A stretch of DNA of 64,000 nt from Siphonodentalium dalli (GCA_032622095.1 CP136061.1:119550754-119614753); one strand, 5' to 3'. Positions 52,701 through 63,591 are shown, counted from the first letter of the stretch. Made by a program: numbers and translations. Notes: a model not told the origin generated them from the sequence alone.

Positions 52701-55700
52701 TTGCGATTTGTGGTCTAGTGTGTTCCAAAGGATATATTCATGCAAAGAGTAAAATTCAAGATGGCTGCCGATGGCCATGTTTTTCATCGAAAATGCCTAT
52801 AAATTTTCAAAACAATTCTCCAGTAAGTGCGCTCTGCAGGGTTTGCCAATGGATTCAAATCTATTTCTTATATCCCTATATCCCGGGAGACTGGATATTT
52901 CGTTAGAAAGGTCGCGATCAAAGCCCAATTTAACTAGAATTGTGCTTCTACTTTGCGCAAATGAGTCACATGTTCATACCTCTGACTTTAGCAGACAAAT
53001 TGGAGATAGGGGGGTCTGTTTCTTCGCGCATGCTCAGACGGGGCATTTTGAGAAACGCCTTGTATCGTAGGCAAAGGATAAGAGTTCATTATAAATATAT
53101 AGCACGACCAAAGGGAGCCGCAATATAATCTACATGTATATTGAACGTGGAATAGACTGTCTCGTTGAAATACCTTGTGACATATTTCACAGCACACTAG
53201 TTCAGTTAGCATAGTATATTGCCATATAGTTGAGCGTGTATACATCCAAGTTAAGAGCATTATGAGTTATATCGTCGAAACACTATATAACATCAGGTGC
53301 TTTGGGTTGGGACCATTTAACATCAGGGTTCAAAGGGTTAAACTTGACTGAGCTAAAACAGGTGCGTGATTATGTATAGCTGTCATCAAAACATATAGAG
53401 CTGGCATCAACCGAGAAATAAGAAACACCTTCTTGTGATTTTGTTAACAAAACAGATTCAAGTTTCTGGAGGAGGGAGCAAATAAACTAAATGTGCAGAC
53501 CCAAATAAGCAACATGAATGGTGGAAATTTTTATAAAATTAATAAACGTGCATGCATGTTTATTTGGAACACAACTGTATTTATTTTATGATGGTTTATA
53601 GTGCTCACTATAAAATGATGACTGCTGTTCCGTGTTTTATTATTGTACTAACACACAATTTACTACCTCTATCTCAATAACATTTCTTCTAAATTCTTAT
53701 TAATACTGTATGTTCTGGAAATCTTTCATTGTTTGCCATGAGATGTTCTGCTATGGTTTCTATATCGGGGGGAAACACAATTCCCTCTGAAATTGAATGG
53801 CTCATTATCCTACTGTACAATTCTCACCAAGTCTAATTAAAGATGCATAATCCGAATTAACGCTCACAAATTACTATTTCCTTGGCTTCAAGGGTAAAAC
53901 AAATTTCATTCGAGTCGAGGAACCAACCAATAAAAAAAACTCAAGAGTGATCAGATATCGATTTTTGAAATTTTTTATTTCTCGAAATGTGTAATTATTT
54001 GTGGCCCAGAAACGAGTCGTCAACCCGATTGTCTTGGACAAAATTGCGGATGAAGATGGATAACTCTAAAATAAAATGATATAATATGGCCATATTTTGT
54101 GATACGCAAATGATAATACCGCCATATTTCATTGATCAACATGTTGATAAATAACACATTTTGGGAAATTTTATACCATAGTTGACAGCAAGTTGTAATT
54201 AATCGATTCTGATAACAAAGGCATATTTTGAAGAAATGTTGTTGTTGTTGTAACTTGATGATATGGGGACCATCTGATCGGATTGAGTACCTTTAATAAT
54301 TAAGAATTTAATACAAATAATGGTTGTAGTTGCCTGCCATGTTGACAAAACTGAAATTATGACATAACACTCCGGTGTGTCTTTTTACCGGATCCCGGAT
54401 TTAGGTGTCTTTTTACCGGATTTTGACCCGGATTCGGGTATGAATATCATGCTTGTTTTATCACACATTTAACCCATTAAAAGCCGTTTCTGACACGTGG
54501 AAACTGGTTAGGAGGTGAGATTAAACCAATATAGGGCTGTCGTGCTCATTCAACCCGATTAATTGTATTTAAAGGTACATATCGTGCCCGGATCAGCATA
54601 CTTCTTATTTTTTCATATAGACACGGCGGTTGGATTGATTTTACGTGATCATGATGGCATTTAAGGGAACACACCATGTCCGGATCCGAATTAATTATCT
54701 CATAATTATTGATCATATTTAAAGGTAGATATCATGTCCGGATCCGGTTTTTTTCTCTCTCTTTTTTCCATATAAATTATCGTCTTTTTAATATATTAAA
54801 TGTCACGTGGAACAAAGTTATAAGTTGATTTTGAGACGTTATACTAGGCTGTTGGATTTATTTCACGGAATGATTATCGCATTTAAAGGTACACACCATG
54901 TGCGGAACCGAATTAATTTCCACGTATTTACTGATAATATTTAAAGGTACAGATTATGCCCGGATCCGGATTTTTCTTCTTATAAAGTAATGCTTATTTA
55001 ATACAATAAATGTAAACTGAGTCGCGTGGAACTAGGTTATAGATGTTGATGTTTAGATCAGATCATTCCTGGATTCGGATACGAATAGTTCTTTTCTATT
55101 TCATATAAATAGTCAAGTATTTAATACATTAAATGGCAGCTGAGCCATGCGGAACTCAGTTTATTTGGAAACGGTGAACATGGCGCTTGGATTGATTTCA
55201 CGCGAGAATGAGCCCATTTACAGACAAACTTTATGCCCGGATCTGGATCCGGATTTTATGTGTCTTTTTCTAATTTCGACCCGAACCCTGATCTCAATTT
55301 TATGTTTATTATAACCCATGTTTAACACATTAAAAGACATTTCAGACCCGCGAAAACATGGCACAGGTTGCGTTTAACAGTAATATCATTGGGATTGAAA
55401 TAAAATGACTTGCTTTTGTGAAGATTTTTTGTTCTCCAGCCCACAAAAAAACCTGGTGCAGTTTAAATGGTTTATTGTCTTAGTTCGATTATAAATGATT
55501 ATATATCTGTGATACTAGTAGTATTACTATTGTAAATTCGATATTTAAGCCAGTTTAAGTGAGATAGATGTACGACTTGTATTAAGCGTTTTATGTCACG
55601 ACGCCCGAATCGTTATAAAAACACGGATAGCATATTCATCCCGTTGCAGCCCGCTACTGTTTATACAGTGATTATATAGTCATTATTATATGAAATAGAA

Positions 55701-58700
55701 AAGAACTATTCGTATCCAAATCCTGGAATGATCTGATCTAAACATCAACATCTATAACCTAGTTCCACGCGACTCAGTTTACATTTATTGTATTAAATAA
55801 GCATTACTTTATAAGAAGAAAAATCCGGATCCGGGCATAATCTGTACCTTTAAATATTATCAGTAAATACGTGGAAATTAATTCGGTTCCGCACATGGTG
55901 TGTACCTTTAAATGCGATAATCATTCCGTGAAATAAATCCAACAGCCTAGTATAACGTCTCAAAATCAACTTATAACTTTGTTCCACGTGACATTTAATA
56001 TATCAAAAAGACGATAATTTATATGGAAAAAAGAGAGAGAAAAAAAACGGATCCGGACATGATATCTACCTTTAAATATGATCAATAATTACGAGATAAT
56101 TAATTCGGATCCGGACATGGTGTGTTCCCTTAAATGCCATCATGATCACGTAAAATCAATCCAACCGCCGTGTATATATGAAAAAATAAGAAGTATGCTG
56201 ATCCGGGCACGATATGTACCTTTAAATACGATTAATCGGGTTGAATGAGCACGACAGCCCTATATTGGTTTAAGTCAGAAACGGCTTTTAATGGGTAAAT
56301 GTGTGATAAAACAAGCATGAAATTCATACCCGAATCCGGGTCGAAATCCGGTAAAAAGACACATAAATCCGGGTCGAAATCCGGAATCCGGTAAAAAGAC
56401 ACACCCTAATACTCTCACAACATTCATATCTTCTTAACCATGCACCTTTTCTATTGTCATGATGACTTGAATCTACTTGCAAATATTTCTCTGTACACTG
56501 AACAAAATCAGTAGCTTATGATTATTTCAGACTTCTCTTCCCAAACCTATTATAAATTAATGACATAATTTTCAACATTCATACAGTAATGCTCTAAATA
56601 ATCGACTCCTTAACCACAGCAGAATTATGGGGAACTTTTCAGGATTTAGTCGGAAATATGGCTTGTTGCGATTCATCGAAAAGCTCTCATGAGAGCAAAT
56701 TGTGCACCATAAAGGCTTGTGAATCATCTGGCTCATTGTGTGGCAATCAAAACAAAAACTTTATATGACCTAAATGCGGCAGTCATTACCCAGGGCATAG
56801 GTAGCACCTGTGTGAACATTGCCTCAGTTCTTCCTCTCCAGATCTTAACATTTTCTACACTAAATACTCATTGATGAGTGTTACCCTTAGGAATTGTTGA
56901 ACTTATTAGCTAAACATTTCCAACCAGTGAATATGAATCCTTCTGAACATGTATTTTTTTTCGTATTTATGCTCATATTTTTCTTAACACCCTTCGTATT
57001 GAAAGGGATAACCCTTTCATGACAGGAGCTGCTCTGGTGCATCATTAAACATCCTATGCCAGTAAATTCTCTTATATATGTGAGTCTCCCATAGGAAGCC
57101 TCGCATATATAAGAGAATGCACTGGCTTACAAGCTCAATATTGTTAGGTTAATGTATTCTCTTATATATGCGAGGCTCCCTATGGGAGACTTGTATATAT
57201 AAGAGAATGCATTGGCACAGGGTTTTTCGCAAAATTTCAGGAAGCTCCAGTCATTGAATGGTTAATAATAACCCTGACAAATACAGTAACGACAACACTA
57301 TTCGCACTATGTACAGTAATGCTCTAAATAATCGACTCCTTAACCACAGCAGAATTATGGGTAACTTTTCAGGATTTAGTCGGAAATATGGCTTGTTGCC
57401 ATTCATCGGAAAGCTCTCACTGAGAGCTTTCCGATGAATGGCAACAAGCCATATTTACGACTAAATCCTGAAAAATTACCCATAATTCTGCTGTAGGTTA
57501 GGAGTCGATTATTTAGGGCATTACTGTACCTGATATTGTCTATTTTGCAGCATCATAAAGAGATTAGTGACGCTGTTATCACAGCAGGCTCAGCTTACAG
57601 CAGAGACTGAGGCTATGAAGAAGCAAGCAATAAGCTCAACCGAGGCTGCACAAAGGCTACTCAATGATGGCCAGAACACAGCTAATAAGGTCAGTTTTCT
57701 TAACATGTATACTTTGCTATGCACTGTTATTGGCTTCAAACTTTATTAATAAAACAGAGTTGCAAATTAGGTGGAACAAATCTAGAACATCCTTCTCCTG
57801 AAAACCTCCCATACCATACTTCCCTAAACTTTGGAAAGAAATAGATACATCTTTACAGTTAGTTTTACCACGTTCCAAATTTAAACGAGACATATCTGAA
57901 GATATCATAAGCAGCTATCTTGATAGTGTTCTTTGTTTCGACTGTTACCCGTTCATGGATGAAAACTACTAGTGTAAGAATTGTTAAGTGAATTCAATGC
58001 ATGTACGCCCTTTATGTGTGAAGATTACAACTATATCATCAGTCTTATATTATAGCAACACTTATATCATATACCATAACTGAACGATTCTATACTGTAT
58101 TGCCACTTAGGCTATGAAAAAAACTAAACCACAAAAGTATCGTTGTCTACTCTACTATAGATACAAACTTGTATCACCAATGTATGCTGTCATATGGGCT
58201 CAGAGTCGGAATATTATTATCTAAGTTTGGGAGTGTGCAGTAAGACGACCAGTCGGTCATGCCATCTCTCAGTAATATATACTATATTTTGTTTGAGTTT
58301 TGTATTATTATACTATTATACATTATCATGTATGTTATATATTACTAAATAAAATTGAATTGAATTATTAAGAAATAGAATAACTACCAAAATATTCTCC
58401 AATGTAGAATAAATTGAAACATCCAGAACTTAAATATTTATGATTATAATGACAACTCTGATCAAAAAGCATCCCATTTGTGTTTATTGGTAGCTTCCTG
58501 AAATTTTACGACACAATATTTACCTTGACCTTGTAAGCCAGTGCATTCTCTTATATATGTGAGGCTCCTGTGGGAGAGACGCATATATATGAAAATGCAC
58601 TGGCACAGGATCTTTAATGCTGCACTAGCATAGCTCCCGGTTATCATAAGGCCTCCACGTATACTCTGCTATGCACAGTTATTGGATTCAAATGTCATTA

Positions 58701-61700
58701 AGAAATACAATAATTACCAAAATATTCTCTTGACTTAAGAAGAACTTGAAACATGCAAAATATTTCTGATTATATTGACAACTCTGATAAAAAAAAGCAT
58801 CCCATTTGTGTTTATTAGAACTTTCCTATTGTTCCAACTTACTCTAGTAGCTCATGGTGGTTTTGTATGCACTTGTATGTCCAGAGCAAAACTCTTCATG
58901 AATCCACTAATTGAAGGTACACGAACAATATTTGGTTGGTAACACATTTCCCATTGACGGCGAAATGGGTCAAATGGCCACGCCCCTTTTTGCGCGAAGT
59001 ACTACCATCCGTCGTGACTATATCTCCAGAACCGTTGGACATAGGGGGTCGTGTGACCACTCAAAATGTGCGGAATGGCCACATTATGGGGGGTCAATAA
59101 TACATTTTCATATCCAAAAGTCAATGGTTTTTAAGATAATTGCCAAAAACCAAAACAAAAAATAATTGAGGGCCTGAACCCCAATTTTGGGTTCAGCACT
59201 TTTATCTCAAAGCTGAGCCCCCAATTAGAATTTTATTTATCTATATCCATCGGTGCCACATATAGGTATAATTTCTGTACCATTATCGGATGGGATTGAC
59301 CTTCAGGGAGCTTTTGACCATGAAAATCCACATTATGGGGGGTCAGTAATACATTTCCATATCCAAAAGTCAATGTTTTTTAAGATAATTGCCAAAAACC
59401 GATTTCAGCATGTAATGCACCACAAGTATACAATACCACAAGGACACTTTTTAAAAGAACTATCCACATTCTCTGATCAACTTAAGAGCACAATTGACAA
59501 CACACAATGGGATTAGCTGGAAATTGCTGCTGAGGATGTGTTGACCCCGACACACAACATGAGCTCTTCCCGACTGAACATGCCTTGGAAACTGGTGTGC
59601 TTTACCAAAAATCAGGTAACAATTGTGCTCTAATCAACAGAAATGTACAGATTGAACAAAACAGGTTTTAAAAATTTGTTATCAACATTTAACAGCCGAT
59701 CTGATTTAAGTGACCAAGCTATGAAAAATGCTAAACACTTTTACTAAATGGAATGACCAGCTGTTTGCTTCATGCAGCAGCCACATGTTGCGATCTTAAA
59801 ATGGGTATTGCATCTGGGCATAGTAAAAACATGTTGTAATCAGATGAGAGATGACCATATATACCAGTATATATTTCAGAAGTAATCAATTCTTCCAATC
59901 CAAAAGGACACCTCATCTCACAAAAAGTTTTAGGAAATGATGGAATCATCACTATTCAATCAATAGTAGAATGAGCCTTTGTTGGTCCCACATTAGTTTT
60001 CATTGGCCATGATAGTTTCAGGTTGGAGCAGATGAGGGTCTATAATTTCACTAACATAATTCTTCATAATAGCTAATAGCCCTCATAACTTACCATGTTA
60101 AAGATATTTTCATTTTCAATACCACCCCAGGTTAAGTGGTCCTGCTAATTTTATATTTTGCTGATGGCTACTGCTGGATTGCTATGATCGATGTTTTTAG
60201 GTCACGGCGATTCTGTTAAGAAATAGTACCATCATTTTACCTAAAGTTGGTTCTTTTTGCATTGTTTGGCTAATCCGAGCAATTTGTGCAAAAGTCAGTG
60301 TCTGTGTGAAACATTCAAGAACATATATACTTCAAAATATTTAATGTGTACGCTGATGTTTGGTAAACAACAGGAATAGTCATCTCAATTATGGCCAGTT
60401 TGTAAAAACCAGCACCCATTATTAAAATATTTCACAATATACATGTTTTTTAATGTACACTACACATAGTGGCTTATCCTTGATTTGTTCAGATCGCTTT
60501 GCTCTACCTGACTATCATACCAAATTTATTAGCATCACCACTAAACTTGGGATGAATACTGCCAAATGAATATATTGTGATAAATAGGGTAATGGAAAAA
60601 TAATGGTTGAGTCTTTTCTAAATATAATTCTAGTAAAACCTACACAATACCGTCTTGGTCTGATAAGACTCAGAGTCATGTTTATTTAGGAGTATAGACA
60701 TGAAGTCCACCAGTCTCATGAAAATTAAATGGGCTCTACACTAGTAACATCTGGGCCCATACACGTACCTGCAGGGTTCACAATATTTGACATGTAAAGT
60801 ATATATATATATCTCCTGTGCCTATAACATCAAACCGAACGGTTAACAGTACTTTTACTGACATTTTTGGAGTGGCACATATACATACATAAAAAAATAA
60901 AAGTCAATTTAAAGGGACGAAATGAAAAATAAATTTGTGCAACTATAATTGAGATCTATATTGCATTACAACATCCACAAATCTACAAAATCTACAACAT
61001 CCACAAATCTACAAAATCTACAAAAACATCTGACTATCATAGTCATTGGTAATGTGATCATTTTTCCTTGATAAGTTGAAACATGAGTGAGGATTGCATA
61101 GCATGCATGGCTACCTGCAGAATGTAGATTTGTATATATTTATATCTGCATATCAACTGATGCTTGTATTTTTCTTCTAACTCACTCTGAGCTCACAACG
61201 CAACAGGATTGCATTCGGAATTTCAAGCCCATAAAGCTAGACACTTTAGAATCAAGCTTGCCAAATAAATTTCCATGAACCTCACATGAACTCACTCAGT
61301 TGAACACAAGGAACGATTGTCAAGTTGGAAAATATTCTGTATGTATGGAAGCCCTATATTTTTAATGTGTGGATTTATCATAACTGGACTAAAGCCCTTA
61401 TAAAATAATCTGAAGGATACTGGATATCACACCAATAATCAATAGACATGTATTTGTTAGTTTTGAACAGGACAATATATTTTAATATTACTGCAACTGC
61501 ATCTTTCTTATGACTTATTTTCTTACAAACTCCCAAATTTGAACCAGAAACAATTTAGGGCAAATATACATCTACGTGTACATATACATATATCAGGATA
61601 TAAATATAGGCGATCATGCCAGACTAGCCATTATTTGTTCTAAAATAATGTACGTGTTAGGGAAATTGTAGAACCTTTATACAAAATGGTGATGCAGCCA

Positions 61701-63591
61701 ATCAAAATTGATGTGGGACTGATAAAGACGCAACCTGCTCGACTACCGAATCATACTGATTGATCAAATTGTAGTAACTCAACATCACTAAACCTGCTTG
61801 TGAGCTGAGTATAATTCAATTCAACATTAGAATACCATAAAAACACCCTGTTCTCCCATAAGTTTAAAGAAAATAACACATTGAACTCATTTACATGTAT
61901 ATTGCTAATGTGATACATGTATATGTCATTCCATTTATAACCATTTTGGCAACCATCTCACATCAAAGGCCATGAAATCTAGATAACAAAAGATGAACTA
62001 CATTCAAATTATATCACCAGGTAACCTTTTTGTAGGAGTTTTAGGTTACTGATCAAATACCCTGTAATTGATGATTTCCTCAACATCTTTGTTATTGGGA
62101 AAATGTCTGTTTTTCATTCTACGACCAATATATTCCATCCAAAAACCTTATTTTCAGGGTCAAGAGCTCCCTGAAGGTCAATCCCATCCGATAATGGTAC
62201 AGAAAATATCAGAAATGATACCTATATGTGGCACCGATGGATATAGGTCAATAAAATTCTAATTGGTGGCTCAACTTTGAGATAAAAGTGCTGAATCCCA
62301 AAATTGGGGTTCAGGCCCTCAAAAATGGATTTTTTTTTTGGTTTTTGGCAATTATCTTAAAAACCATTGACTTTTGGATATGAAAATGTATTACTGGCCC
62401 CCCATAATGTGGCCATTCCGCACATTTTGAGTGGTCACACGACCCCCTATGTCCAACAGTTCTGGCGATATAGTCACGACGGGTGGTAGTACTTCGCGCA
62501 AAAAGGGGCGTGGCCATTTGACCCATTTCGCCGTCAATGGGAAATGTGTTACCAACCAAATATTGTTTGTGTACCTTCAATTAGTGGATTCATGAAGAGT
62601 TTTGCTCTGGACATACAAGTGCATACAAAACCACCATGAGCTACTCTAGTAACTGGTCAGATTTAATGAAATTCAAAGTCATTCTGCAACAATATTCAAT
62701 GTTTTTCAAGTCCTTCTGTTCTAAAATTCAAGGCCATTACTCAACTTTTATAAAATTTTGTTCTCGATCTTCAGCAGTCAGGTGCAAACATGCAAATTAA
62801 GCACTTTCCATGCCTTGTTTTGGTCATTTTCTTGGATTCAACTATTTTCCATACTTTCAAGACCCTGTTTTCTGCACGCTGATGATGTAATTGATAATAC
62901 TCAAACTATTGTCCCGAGACTATGTGCAACTTTAACCTTTTCATGATGGGAGCTGCACTGACTGGTGCAGCATTAAAAATCATGTGTCAGTGCATTCTCT
63001 TATAAATGCAAGTCTCCCATAGGGAGCCTATCATGTATAAGAGAATGCACTGGCTTACAAGGTCAAGGTAAATATTGTTTGATCAATGTATTCTCTTATA
63101 TATACACAAGGCTCCCTATGGGAGACTCTCATGTACAGTAATGCTCTAAATAATCAACTCCTTAACCACAGCAGAATTATGGGTAATTTTTCAGGATTTT
63201 TTCAGAAATATGGCTTGTTACCATTCATCGGAAAGCTCAGTGAGAGCTTTCCGATGAATGGCAACAAGCCATATTTCCGACTAAATCCTGAAAAATTACC
63301 CATAATTCTGCTGTGTTTAAGGAGTCGATTATTTAGAGCATTACTGTATAAGAGAATGCATTGGCAGAGGGTTTCCGCAAAATTTGATGAATCTCCTGCC
63401 ATGAAAGGGTGAAATAAGTAAATAGTTAAAGTGTGTTTGTTTAGACTACAGTTTGTTTACCATACCAGTACCACACCTCAGACGTATTTTAATTTTACAG
63501 TCAAAAGAAAATGAGTGCAACGAGACAGAATTAAAATCTTTTAGAAAGAGATTTGATGCCACCAAAGATGACCTTGATAGGAAAGATGAAG
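43684..63591 (+). CDS. BCAP31: B-cell receptor-associated protein 31-like (BAP31), partial: five coding exons, 3' end outside window
   Basis: BAP31 proteins are ER membrane proteins with three TM helices and a cytosolic coiled-coil tail. They help export and quality control of membrane cargo and scaffold caspase-8 in vertebrates. Coding exons: 43684-43775, 45303-45412, 48092-48242 (3a) or 49673-49820 (3b), 57551-57689 and 63501-63591. With either exon 3 the phases join in frame (194 residues plus 1 nt for the 3a form). TM1 is about residues 7-28, TM2 about 53-68, TM3 from about 106. Diagnostic strings are LQWTFVATFLY, MKLFRAQRNFYISGF and IIKRLVTLLSQQA. The vertebrate protein is about 246 aa, so roughly 50 C-terminal residues are missing to the right. 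The start codon follows a TAG acceptor (43678-43680), indicating an upstream noncoding exon. BCAP29 is the paralogue; an invertebrate gene may be pro-orthologous to both. Confidence 0.93.
43925..44096. mobile_element. family E element, partial
   Basis: TGCATAATCGAGGTTCCAAATG core and one hairpin (GCAGAATGAGGTCTCCAGAGG reversed), ending AACTCAGACTTG. The left half is missing. Confidence 0.75.
44221..44433. mobile_element. family E hAT-like element, short form, perfect 8-bp target duplication
   Basis: 213 bp: CAAGCCTTGAAATAGTGTC ... CTAGTATTTCAAGGCTTG, flanked by AGTACAAG at 44213-44220 and 44434-44441. It has the hairpins but no core, so it is an internally deleted E. Confidence 0.93.
44725..45197. 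mobile_element. family H element, intact copy
   Basis: CTTAAAGGCCCATTTAATG ... GGTTCAAAAATTAAGGGCCC. A central hairpin, TTTTCAATGGAAGGG / CCCTTCCATTGAAAA, lies at 44947-45012. It matches the interrupted H at 12352. Confidence 0.7.
45303..45412 (+). CDS. BCAP31: BCAP31 coding exon 2 (TM2)
   Basis: 110 nt, acceptor CTGAATTTCAG, donor GTAAGTGA. It encodes WRRIFNMFKTGRLSRIMS, a basic loop as in BAP31, then TM2 (FNAFIVILLVLFA) and G of a split Asp. Confidence 0.94.
45413..46119. other. BCAP31: BCAP31 intron 2, nothing recognised
   Basis: No exon or clear repeat seen. CAACTCATCCCCAG and the following 100 bp show weak inverted pairing only. Confidence 0.45.
46152..46235 (+). pseudogene. degenerate third copy of BCAP31 exon 3
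   Basis: It matches the first half of exon 3a (48092 onward) and its acceptor and upstream intron (about 46120-46151 against 48062-48091, sharing TTGTCACTTCATACAG). A 1-nt deletion near 46178 breaks the frame. Similarity stops after GAAGTTGCAGCC, so the coding block for KLFRAQRN and the donor are absent. It cannot work as a normal exon. High nucleotide identity to 3a suggests a recent partial tandem duplication. Confidence 0.85.
46646..47880. repeat. dispersed TATACCCCC repeat with a hAT-like insertion
   Basis: TTATACCCCCACTTTCGAAG, CGTCCGTCC repeats, then tandem blocks of AACAAATATGAACCGATTTC (46740, 46918, 47080), ending GGTGGGGGTATGCTAACACG. Noncoding; similar parts occur at 34175-34275. 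It lies in BCAP31 intron 2. Confidence 0.65.
47224..47850. mobile_element. hAT-like element with CAGGCCTGGCC ends
   Basis: CAGGCCTGGCCTTTTAAGGC and GGGCCAGGCCTG, with sub-terminal GGGCGATCGCCCTC palindromes at both ends. GTGGGG flanks both sides (CGGTGGGG and GTGGGGGT), consistent with a partly eroded target duplication in the surrounding repeat. Confidence 0.75.
48092..48242 (+). CDS. BCAP31: BCAP31 coding exon 3a (alternative)
   Basis: 151 nt, acceptor CTTCATACAG, donor GTAAGTTA. It encodes SIREVRKYNEPLSEGLDLDH, then MKLFRAQRNFYISGFALFLW, with split codons at both ends (AT at the start, TT at the end). It covers the loop after TM2 and the beginning of TM3. It is intact and equivalent in phase to 3b. 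Confidence 0.93.
48855..49117. mobile_element. family A element, complete
   Basis: TTAACACTTCCATGACTGGAGC ... GCTCCTGTCATGAAAGGGTTAA; two hairpins. It lies between exons 3a and 3b of BCAP31. Confidence 0.9.
49673..49820 (+). CDS. BCAP31: BCAP31 coding exon 3b (alternative)
   Basis: 148 nt, acceptor TATTCTGTTTAG, donor GTAAGTTT. It encodes AVRQMWKYEASSGGLHLGVS, then SQMKLFRSQRNYYISGMAMV, with the same split-codon phases as 3a. The KLFR-QRN-YISG core is kept while the loop has diverged almost completely. One residue shorter than 3a. It should be spliced in place of 3a. Confidence 0.9.
49924..50351. mobile_element. family E element, diverged
   Basis: CAAACCTGCAAATAGTGTGTC ... GACACACTATTCGCTGGCTTA. 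Flanks GTTTGAAA and TTTAAAAA are only loosely alike. Starts 104 bp after exon 3b. Confidence 0.8.
50457..50918. mobile_element. family E hAT-like element, 462 bp
   Basis: CAAGCCTGCAAATAGTGTGTC ... GACACACTATTTGCAGACTTG, flanked by GTGTTCAG (50449-50456) and ATGTTCAG (50919-50926). Confidence 0.9.
51026..51545. mobile_element. family C element, copy 3 (520 bp, TTAA target)
   Basis: AGGCACGGGCAGCGTTCG ... ACGCCGCCCGTATCT with TTAA at 51022-51025 and 51546-51549. Over most of its length it closely matches the other two copies. Confidence 0.88.
51625..51942. mobile_element. family E relative with CAGGCCTC ends
   Basis: CAGGCCTCAAAATATGGTGC ... GCACCATATTTTGAGGCCTG, flanked by TATACAGA and TATACAGG. 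The hairpin part is that of family E, but the outermost 20 bp differ, so this is a second terminus type on the same body. Confidence 0.88.
52320..52870. repeat. degenerate repeat with AAGATGGC/GGCCATGTTTTT motifs
   Basis: Blocks with CAAGATGGC(C/T)(A/G)CC, GGCCATGTTTTT, TCCCATCTAG and CATATGAAGTTTG recur about every 150-200 bp. Similar motifs occur in the 40800-43375 tandem repeat. Noncoding. Confidence 0.5.
53270..54364. other. BCAP31: BCAP31 intron 3, little recognised
   Basis: Apart from a fragment at about 53490-53575 related to the 39357 element (AATAAACGTGCATGCATGTTTATTTGG), nothing was identified. Confidence 0.5.
54373..56406. mobile_element. 2.0-kb foldback element with about 730-bp arms
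   Basis: Left arm 54373 to about 55110, right arm about 55690-56406, reversed with few mismatches; ends CGGTGTGTCTTTTTACCGGA and TCCGGTAAAAAGACACACCC. Flanks TAACACTC and TAATACTC (7 of 8). Each arm contains degenerate repeats with TTTAAAGGTAC and GTCCGGATCCG. The loop is about 580 bp, with no coding capacity. Confidence 0.85.
56583..56700. mobile_element. family B element, first arm only
   Basis: TACAGTAATGCTCTAAATAATC through GATTCATCGAAAAGCTCTCATG; the second arm is lost. Confidence 0.8.
56845..57007. mobile_element. family D element, internally deleted
   Basis: TTAACATTTTCTACACTAAATAC ... CTTCGTATTGAAAGGG, shortened. It abuts the A element that starts at 57008. Confidence 0.7.
57008..57265. 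mobile_element. family A element
   Basis: TAACCCTTTCATGACAGGAGC ... GCTCCAGTCATTGAATGGTTAA; two hairpins around TTACAAGCTCAATATTGTTAGG. Confidence 0.87.
57314..57526. mobile_element. family B mariner-like palindrome, full length (213 bp)
   Basis: CAGTAATGCTCTAAATAATC ... GATTATTTAGGGCATTACTG, TA on both sides. Nearly perfect palindrome. It ends 24 bp before the BCAP31 exon 4 acceptor. Confidence 0.93.
57551..57689 (+). CDS. BCAP31: BCAP31 coding exon 4 (end of TM3, start of coiled coil)
   Basis: 139 nt, acceptor CTATTTTGCAG, donor GTCAGTTT. It encodes IIKRLVTLLSQQAQLTAETE and continues with an Ala/Glu-rich heptad-like helix ending NTANK. RLVTLLSQQA closely matches the vertebrate protein. 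Confidence 0.95.
57690..58488. other. BCAP31: BCAP31 intron 4, part with nothing recognised
   Basis: About 57750-58360 contains weak LINE-like tail features (TCATGCCATCTC, then AATAAAATTGAATTGAATTA at about 58350) but no readable coding block. Confidence 0.4.
58489..58640. mobile_element. family A element, half copy
   Basis: TAGCTTCCTGAAATTTTACG, one hairpin (CAGTGCATTCTCTTATATAT reversed), then GCTGCACTAGCATAGCTCCC. The first hairpin and both TTAA ends are missing. Confidence 0.75.
58850..62641. mobile_element. 3.8-kb MULE-like foldback element with a perfect 10-bp target duplication
   Basis: Arms of about 480 bp (58850 to about 59325 and about 62155-62641) start GCTCATGGTGGTTTTGTATG in inverted orientation. 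TACTCTAGTA occurs at 58840-58849 and 62642-62651. A 10-bp duplication with long inverted ends points to the Mutator superfamily. The 2.8-kb interior shows no transposase or other protein I can recognise. Part of the left arm (CATTATGGGGGGTCAATAATAC) is repeated directly at 59331. Confidence 0.88.
60970..61032. repeat. short tandem repeat
   Basis: CATCCACAAATCTACAAAAT repeated about three times inside the 3.8-kb foldback element. Confidence 0.8.
62932..63413. mobile_element. family A element with a nested B element
   Basis: TTAACCTTTTCATGATGGGAGC ... TCTCCTGCCATGAAAGGGTGAA. The second hairpin is split at CTCTCATG by a complete B element, after which TATAAGAGAATGCATTGGC resumes. Confidence 0.9.
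63136..63346. mobile_element. family B element nested in A (211 bp)
   Basis: CAGTAATGCTCTAAATAATC ... GATTATTTAGAGCATTACTG with TA duplicated on both sides (63134-63135, 63347-63348). The host A hairpin would read TCATG-TA-TAAGAG before insertion. Confidence 0.93.
63501..63591 (+). CDS. BCAP31: BCAP31 coding exon 5 (coiled coil)
   Basis: 91 nt, acceptor TTTTAATTTTACAG, donor GTAAACAA. It encodes SKENECNETELKSFRKRF and DDLDRKDE plus G of a split codon, a charged coiled-coil stretch. The protein must continue in exons beyond 64000. Confidence 0.85.

Noticed and set aside
58911-62580. Two similar 84-89-codon frames (59 kb plus, 62.5 kb minus) as a duplicated gene
   Set aside because: They lie in the two inverted arms of one foldback transposon; similarity reflects the arms, and no protein family is recognisable.
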